From the NCBI GenBank assembly GCA_007117145.1, contig SKHC01000032.1:1-8729 (forward strand): a DNA stretch of 8,729 nt, written 5' to 3'. A model generated the notes under the pieces. The model saw only the letters and a list, made by a program, of their open reading frames with translations. It ran no database searches and had not been told where the DNA came from. The position numbers were made by a program, and so were the translations under genes. How positions within the stretch are numbered: position 1 is the stretch's first letter; every line of letters begins with the position of its first letter. The stretch comes from Candidatus Woesearchaeota archaeon (GTDB lineage Archaea > Nanobdellota > Nanobdellia > Woesearchaeales > 21-14-0-10-32-9). Positions 5,308 through 8,729 of the stretch are shown piece by piece.

Positions 5308-5534
5308 CAACTTCAGATCACGCAAAAGTCCTAAAACAAATCGGAAACAAACCAGGAAAAGTTTCCAAATACGAAAAACACAACACTCCTAAACCAAGAA
5401 AATTCGGAGAAAACACAAAGAAATGCAGTTTTTGTGGAAGAACAGGAGGACACATATCAAAATACGGACTTAGCATATGCAGACACTGCTTTAGAGACAA
5501 CGCAAAACAATTAGGATTCAAAAAATACTCATGA
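5304..5534 (+). CDS. rps14: Small-subunit ribosomal protein uS14, zinc-binding type with N-terminal leader
   Basis: uS14 is a head protein of the 30S subunit next to uS3 and uS19. The C-terminal half is the zinc-ribbon form: cysteines at residues 41, 44, 59 and 62 (KCSFCGR and ICRHC), then FRDNAKQLGFKKYS, the usual archaeal ending. The 76 residues exceed the roughly 50-60 of many archaeal uS14 proteins because of a 35-40 residue basic N-terminal leader. The only in-frame ATG is at 5304, it has a good Shine-Dalgarno match (5292-5297), and the leader is compositionally ordinary, so I take it as real. I recall similar leaders in DPANN archaea but cannot check this here. Its TGA lies within the uS8 Shine-Dalgarno sequence. 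Confidence 0.94.
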   Translation: MTTSDHAKVLKQIGNKPGKVSKYEKHNTPKPRKFGENTKKCSFCGRTGGHISKYGLSICRHCFRDNAKQLGFKKYS

Positions 5535-5539
5535 GGAGG
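5533..5539 (+). promoter_or_regulatory. Strong Shine-Dalgarno GAGGAGG before the uS8 gene
   Basis: GAGGAGG contains a perfect GGAGG and lies 7 bases before the uS8 ATG at 5547. Its first two bases are the last two of the uS14 TGA. It is the strongest ribosome-binding site in the window; most other genes here have a four-base match or none, so uS8 may initiate more independently of its upstream neighbour. Confidence 0.8.
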
Positions 5540-5546
5540 AAAAAAA

Positions 5547-5939
5547 ATGTCACTTAACGATTCACTAGCAAACGTATTATCACACATAGACAACTACGAG
5601 AAGCTAGGAAAAAAAGAAGTAATCACACAAAACAACTCAAAACTGATAAGAGGAGTGCTTGAAATAATGAACAAACAAGGACTAATCGGTGGATTTGAAG
5701 AAGTGAAAGAAACAAACGGAAAAAAACTAACTGTAAACTTACTTGGAACACTAAACAAGTGCGGAGTAATCAAACCAAGACACAGAATATCTGTGGATGA
5801 TTACAAGAAATTCGAAAAAAGATACCTTCCAGCGCTTGACTTTGGAGTAATAATAATCAGTACGAATAAAGGCTTAATGACGCACCAAGAAGCAAAGAAA
5901 CAAAACTTGGGCGGAACACTGATAAGCTACGCATACTAA
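5547..5939 (+). CDS. rps8: Small-subunit ribosomal protein uS8
   Basis: uS8 binds the central domain of 16S rRNA and is needed for 30S assembly; in bacteria it also represses the spc operon, which cannot be judged here. The 130 residues match the archaeal form: LNDSLANVLSHIDNYEKLGK (3-22), IRGVLEIMNKQGLIGGFEEV (34-53), NKCGVIKPRH (70-79), RYLPALDFGVIIIST (92-106) and the closing NKGLMTHQEAKKQNLGGTLI block. The length is the archaeal norm. The ATG at 5547 has the strong ribosome-binding site 5533-5539 and follows a 12-base gap, one of the two largest gaps in the window. Confidence 0.97.
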   Translation: MSLNDSLANVLSHIDNYEKLGKKEVITQNNSKLIRGVLEIMNKQGLIGGFEEVKETNGKKLTVNLLGTLNKCGVIKPRHRISVDDYKKFEKRYLPALDFGVIIISTNKGLMTHQEAKKQNLGGTLISYAY

Positions 5940-5943
5940 GAAA

Positions 5944-6492
5944 ATGGAACCAAAAAAACCAGTAGAAACAACAATTGAAATCCCTGAAGGAGTCCAAGTA
6001 GAAAAGGAAGGATTCCTGATAAAAGTAACAGGACCTAAAGGAGAATTAACTAGAAGAATAACTGATAAAAGCACAATCGTAAACATCACCGCTGAAAACG
6101 TGGAAATCAAATTCAAAAAACCAAAGAAAACAAGAAAAAAGAATATGAACACTTTATCAGCGCACATAAGAAACATGATTAAAGGAGTAAATGATGGATA
6201 CACGTACAAACTAAAAATATGCAGTGGGCACTTCCCAATGACTGTATCATTGAAAGGAGACGTATTCGAAGTTAAAAACTTCATCGGAGAAAGCGTACCA
6301 AGAAGGCTTAAGCTAAAGCAAGGCGTCGAAGTCAAAATATCTGGTGAGATAATCGAAGTAACAAGCACAGACAAAGAACTCGCAGGTCAAACAAGTGCGA
6401 GCATAGAAACAATGATGAAAAGACCTGGATTTGATAAAAGAATATTCCAAGACGGCATATACATAACAGAAAAAGACGGGAAAGCGGTATGA
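5944..6492 (+). CDS. rpl6: Large-subunit ribosomal protein uL6
   Basis: uL6 lies at the base of the GTPase stalk of the large subunit, near the sarcin-ricin loop of 23S rRNA. The 182-residue product has the two uL6 repeats. The first holds IEIPEGVQVEKEGFLIKVTG (11-30), GPKGELTRR, and an archaeal basic KKPKKTRKKNMNTLSAHIRNM segment (58-78). The second runs from YKLKICSGHFPMTVSL (88-103) through NFIGESVPRRLKL (112-124) to the family-typical ending TSASIETMMKRPGFDKRIFQDGIYI. Length and order are normal. The ATG at 5944 comes four bases after the uS8 TAA and has no obvious Shine-Dalgarno element. The end touches or overlaps the eL32 gene. Confidence 0.96.
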   Translation: MEPKKPVETTIEIPEGVQVEKEGFLIKVTGPKGELTRRITDKSTIVNITAENVEIKFKKPKKTRKKNMNTLSAHIRNMIKGVNDGYTYKLKICSGHFPMTVSLKGDVFEVKNFIGESVPRRLKLKQGVEVKISGEIIEVTSTDKELAGQTSASIETMMKRPGFDKRIFQDGIYITEKDGKAV

Positions 6493-7025
6493 AAATGAAA
6501 TTCACAAGACAAGATCAACATAAAAAGAAAAGGTTAAACAAAGGCTGGAGAAAACCAAAGGGCCTCCAAAACAAGATGAGGCTATCTCGAAAAAGCTACA
6601 AATTAAAAGTGAGACCTGGCTACGGAACAAAAAACCTTGAGAAAAACACGTTGAACGGAAAAGAAATTGTCTATGTAAACAACATCGAAGACTTAAAAAC
6701 GATGGATCCGAAGAAACAAATAATAATAATCACAAAGCAATCAACAAAAAACAAATTAGAAATAATCAAAGAAGCAAAAAAATTAGGCTTCGAATTCGCA
6801 AACTTCAACCCAGACAAATACACAGACGCGGTAACTAAGAAACAGGAAGAAAAGAAACAAGCAAAGAAAGCAAAACAAGAAAAAGAGAAATCAAAAAAGA
6901 AAACAGAAGAAAAAAAGGTTGAAAAGAAAGAAGAACCAAAAGAAGAAAAAACAGAAACAAAAGAAGAGCCTAAAGAAGAAAATAAGAATAAAGACAAAGA
7001 CAAAGTCCTAAGAAAGAGTAAGTGA
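6489..7025 (+). CDS. rpl32e: Large-subunit ribosomal protein eL32 with a Lys/Glu-rich C-terminal tail
   Basis: eL32 is an archaeal/eukaryotic large-subunit protein that binds 23S rRNA. The core (residues 1-112) has the family signatures FTRQDQHKKKRLNKGWRKPK (5-24), GLQNKMRLS (25-33), a VRPGYGTKNLEKN segment (41-53) and IVYVNNIEDLKTMDPKKQ (60-77), then strands and helices ending GFEFANFN. Residues 113-178 form an added tail rich in Lys and Glu with EEPKEE units (148-153, 159-164). The ATG at 6489 overlaps the uL6 stop as ATGA; a second ATG at 6495 two codons later is equally plausible and would place the start two bases after the stop, as at uL5 and eL19. This is the third protein in the window with such a tail, after uL22 and uS3. 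Confidence 0.94.
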   Translation: MKMKFTRQDQHKKKRLNKGWRKPKGLQNKMRLSRKSYKLKVRPGYGTKNLEKNTLNGKEIVYVNNIEDLKTMDPKKQIIIITKQSTKNKLEIIKEAKKLGFEFANFNPDKYTDAVTKKQEEKKQAKKAKQEKEKSKKKTEEKKVEKKEEPKEEKTETKEEPKEENKNKDKDKVLRKSK

Positions 7026-7027
7026 AA

Positions 7028-7480
7028 ATGAAAACTCAAAAAAGAATAGCTGCACAAATAATGAAAACAAGCCCGAACAAAGTAGTGTTTGCTGCTGAAA
7101 GACTAGCAGACATAAAAGAGGCGATAACCAAAGCAGACATCAGAATACTAGTTTCAGAAGAAGCAATAACAAAAAAACCAGTAGTTGGACCTGCAAGAGC
7201 AAAAGCTAGAAAAGTGAAAGCTCAAAAAAGAAAGGATCTAAGAAAAGGAGCTGGAAGCAGAGAAGGAAAGAAAACAGCTAGATTACCAAGAAAAGAAGTA
7301 TGGATGAATAAAGTAAGAAAACAAAGAGACTTCATAAAAGACTTAAAAGATAAACAACTAATCGGAAAAGAAACTTACAGAGACTTATATCAGAAAAGCA
7401 AAGGAGGCTTCTTTAGAAGCAGAAGACACATAAAGATTTACTGTCAAGACAACGAATTATTTGTTGGTATTAAAAAATGA
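7028..7480 (+). CDS. rpl19e: Large-subunit ribosomal protein eL19
   Basis: eL19 is an archaeal/eukaryotic protein whose long helices cross the large subunit and reach toward the small subunit. From the ATG at 7028 it has 150 residues, the usual archaeal size: KTQKRIAAQIMKTSPNKVVF (2-21), a DIKEAITKADIRILVSEEAI segment (28-47), a very basic linker with KAQKRKDLRKGAGSREGKK (64-82), VWMNKVRKQRDFIKDLK (91-107) and YRDLYQKSKGGFFRSRRHI. The stretch between 48 and 60 (TKKPVVGPARAKA) departs from the SRGRAR seen in many relatives. A GTG at 7022 overlapping the eL32 stop would add Met-Lys; I prefer the ATG because KTQKRIAA begins right after Met in typical family members. The stop overlaps the uL18 ATG. 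Confidence 0.95.
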   Translation: MKTQKRIAAQIMKTSPNKVVFAAERLADIKEAITKADIRILVSEEAITKKPVVGPARAKARKVKAQKRKDLRKGAGSREGKKTARLPRKEVWMNKVRKQRDFIKDLKDKQLIGKETYRDLYQKSKGGFFRSRRHIKIYCQDNELFVGIKK

Positions 7481-7962
7481 AAACGAAATACACTGTGCAA
7501 CACAGAAGGAAAAGAGAAGGTAAAACAGACTACCGAAAAAGACTAGAACTCTTAAAAGGACGAAAAGACAGGTTAGTCATCAGGAAAACCAACACTCAAA
7601 TAATCATACAACTAGTGAGATACGCTGAAGAAGGAGACAAAGTCTTATACACGTTCAAAAGCAGTCAATTAAAAAAACAAGGTTGGAACCACCAACCAAA
7701 CAACTTACCAGCATGCTACTTAGCAGGACTTTTCGCTGGAAAACAAATAATCGAAAAAAAAGTCAAAACAGCGGTGTTAGACATAGGTCTTAGAACACCA
7801 AAAAAAGGTGGAAAAATATACTCAGCCCTTAAAGGACTCGTAGATGCAGGACTTAAAATACCTGTAGGAGATAATATTTACCCAACTGAAGAGAGGATGT
7901 CAGGAAAACACATAAACGAAAAAGTCGAAAAAGACTTTGAAAAAATAAAAGCCAAGATTTAG
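7477..7962 (+). CDS. rpl18: Large-subunit ribosomal protein uL18
   Basis: uL18 binds 5S rRNA and, with uL5, anchors it in the central protuberance. The 161 residues show the archaeal signatures: RRKREGKTDYRKRLELLKGR (10-29), RLVIRKTNTQIIIQLVRY (32-49), KKQGWNHQPNNLPACYLAGL (66-85), KTAVLDIGLRTPKKGGKIYS (97-116), ALKGLVDAGLKIPVG (117-131) and RMSGKHI (140-146). It is shorter than the 180-200 residues common in archaeal uL18, mostly by a short C-terminus. The ATG at 7477 overlaps the eL19 stop as ATGA with only a weak ribosome-binding site, so coupling to eL19 is likely. The gene ends with TAG, 12 bases before uS5. Confidence 0.96.
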   Translation: MKTKYTVQHRRKREGKTDYRKRLELLKGRKDRLVIRKTNTQIIIQLVRYAEEGDKVLYTFKSSQLKKQGWNHQPNNLPACYLAGLFAGKQIIEKKVKTAVLDIGLRTPKKGGKIYSALKGLVDAGLKIPVGDNIYPTEERMSGKHINEKVEKDFEKIKAKI

Positions 7963-7964
7963 AA

Positions 7965-7969
7965 GTGAT
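7965..7969 (+). promoter_or_regulatory. Shine-Dalgarno-like GTGAT before the uS5 gene
   Basis: GTGAT matches the 3' part of GGAGGTGAT and lies 5 bases before the uS5 ATG at 7975, in the 12-base gap after uL18. An in-frame TAA at 7969-7971 overlaps it, so 7975 is the first possible ATG of the uS5 frame. Confidence 0.55.
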
Positions 7970-7974
7970 AAAAA

Positions 7975-8729
7975 ATGTCAAAAACTGTAAATAAAACTAA
8001 GAAGAAACTTGAAGATCAAAAAACGAAAACGATCGAACAAGAAGACAGCTTAGTTATTGAACCAATAAAAGAAGAAGAAGCACCTGTCATACAAATACCC
8101 TCTGATTGGACACCTAAAACAGATATTGGAAGGAAGGTTGCAAACGGTGAAATAACTAACATAGATCAAATACTAGACAACGGACTAACAATACTAGAGC
8201 CAGAGATTACAGACAGTCTTTTATCACTAGATTCAGAATTATTACTTGTAGGACAAGCCAAAGGAAAATTCGGAGGCGGTCAAAGAAGAGTGTTTAGACA
8301 AACACAAAAGAAAACCAGGGAAGGAAACAAGCCAAAATTCACAACTATGGCTGTAGTTGGAAACAAAGACGGATACATAGGAATAGGACTTGGAAAAAGC
8401 AAAGAAACAGTACCTGCAAGAGAAAAAGCCATAAAGAGTGCTAAGCTAAACATATTCAAAATAAGCAGAGGTCAAGGAAGCTGGGAATCTAACAGTAGAG
8501 AAGCTAGTAGCATCCCCTTCTCTGTAAAAGGAGTATGTGGAAGTGTTGAAATAAGACTTATGCCAGCCCCAAAAGGTAAAGGTTTGGTTGCAGAAAAAGA
8601 ATGCCAAAAAATCTTGAAACTGGCAGGCATCGAAGATATCTGGAGTAAAACCAGAGGACAAACAAAAAATAAGATAAACATGGTAAAAGCCCTAGAAGAT
8701 GCTCTTAAAAAACTAGTATCAACAAAGAT
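7975..8729 (+). CDS. rps5: Small-subunit ribosomal protein uS5 (3' end outside window)
   Basis: uS5 lies opposite uS3 at the mRNA entry channel and affects decoding accuracy. The frame is open to the window edge, giving 251 residues with no stop yet. Residues 1-40 are a charged, probably disordered leader. The archaeal N-terminal domain follows with DWTPKTDIGRKVANGEI (44-60), ILEPEITDSLL (73-83) and a basic GQAKGKFGGGQRRVFRQTQK stretch (93-112) where other archaea carry the VQRxTxxGRR motif. Then come VVGNKDGYIGIGLGKSKE (127-144), GQGSWESNSREASSIPFSVK (166-185), GSVEIRLMPAPKGKGLV (189-205) and LAGIEDIWSKTRGQT (216-230). Two or three Cys common in the GCGSWECxCG loop are Gln, Ser and Ser. The ATG at 7975 is fixed by an in-frame stop just upstream and a GTGAT element. 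Confidence 0.95.
   Translation, partial: MSKTVNKTKKKLEDQKTKTIEQEDSLVIEPIKEEEAPVIQIPSDWTPKTDIGRKVANGEITNIDQILDNGLTILEPEITDSLLSLDSELLLVGQAKGKFGGGQRRVFRQTQKKTREGNKPKFTTMAVVGNKDGYIGIGLGKSKETVPAREKAIKSAKLNIFKISRGQGSWESNSREASSIPFSVKGVCGSVEIRLMPAPKGKGLVAEKECQKILKLAGIEDIWSKTRGQTKNKINMVKALEDALKKLVSTK

Noticed and set aside
5535..5546. Possible promoter or operon boundary before uS8.
   Set aside because: The gap is only 12 bases and is filled by the Shine-Dalgarno site and spacer; there is no room or motif for a TATA/BRE element.
1117..7057. Many open frames on the - strand with Phe/Ser/Leu-rich products, some resembling membrane proteins.
   Set aside because: They lie wholly opposite conserved ribosomal genes and arise because the coding strand is A-rich, so its complement reads as TTT/TTC/TCT codons. 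None shows a family motif, ribosome-binding site or independent spacing.
8446..8681. Two short overlapping - strand frames near the right edge.
   Set aside because: They lie opposite the conserved C-terminal half of uS5 and show no recognisable motif; the uS5 frame explains the sequence.
1..8729. A novel system hidden among the ribosomal genes.
   Set aside because: Every gene matches a known translation family in the expected archaeal order, no gap exceeds 12 bases, and no inserted or foreign gene was found.

Overview
The window is a single, uninterrupted run of translation genes, all on the + strand. It starts inside one gene, ends inside another, and holds 19 genes in between and at the edges. 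It is the archaeal version of the S10/spc ribosomal protein cluster. The archaeal assignment is firm: the run contains archaeal/eukaryotic-type proteins that bacteria lack (eS4, eL32, eL19, the translation initiation factor aIF1 and the RNase P protein Rnp1/Rpp29), placed at the usual archaeal positions. The DNA is low in GC and the coding strand is extremely rich in A (close to half of the bases in a line I counted), with AGA for most Arg and GGA for most Gly. All three stop codons are used normally, so the code is standard. The style of uS5 (a GKFGGG/RRVFRQTQKK segment), the leader on uS14, the short Rnp1 and the tight packing resemble small-genome DPANN archaea of the Woesearchaeota/Pacearchaeota kind. 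That placement is an inference from memory of the families and not a computed phylogeny.

Layout, left to right: uL2 (C-terminal part only), uS19, uL22, uS3, uL29, aIF1, Rnp1, uS17, uL14, uL24, eS4, uL5, uS14, uS8, uL6, eL32, eL19, uL18, uS5 (3' end cut by the window edge). Neighbouring genes are separated by at most 12 bases or overlap, often through ATGA stop/start overlaps, so the region reads as one transcript with coupled translation. No stretch is long enough to hold a promoter, terminator, tRNA, mobile element or CRISPR array, and I saw none.

The products work together. uS3, uS5, uS14, uS17, uS19, uS8 and eS4 build the small subunit. uL2, uL5, uL6, uL14, uL18, uL22, uL24, uL29, eL19 and eL32 build the large subunit, with uL5 and uL18 holding 5S rRNA and uL22, uL24 and uL29 around the peptide exit tunnel. 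aIF1 acts in start-codon selection, and Rnp1 is part of the RNase P that matures tRNA 5' ends.

I see no new system here. The points worth a second look are variations on conserved proteins: long Lys/Glu-rich tails on uL22, uS3 and eL32; a 43-base perfect repeat shared by the uL22 and uS3 tails; a rewritten peptidyl-transferase-proximal loop in uL2; loss of zinc-type cysteines in aIF1; and a recurring TGAAAATG junction that makes three starts ambiguous.
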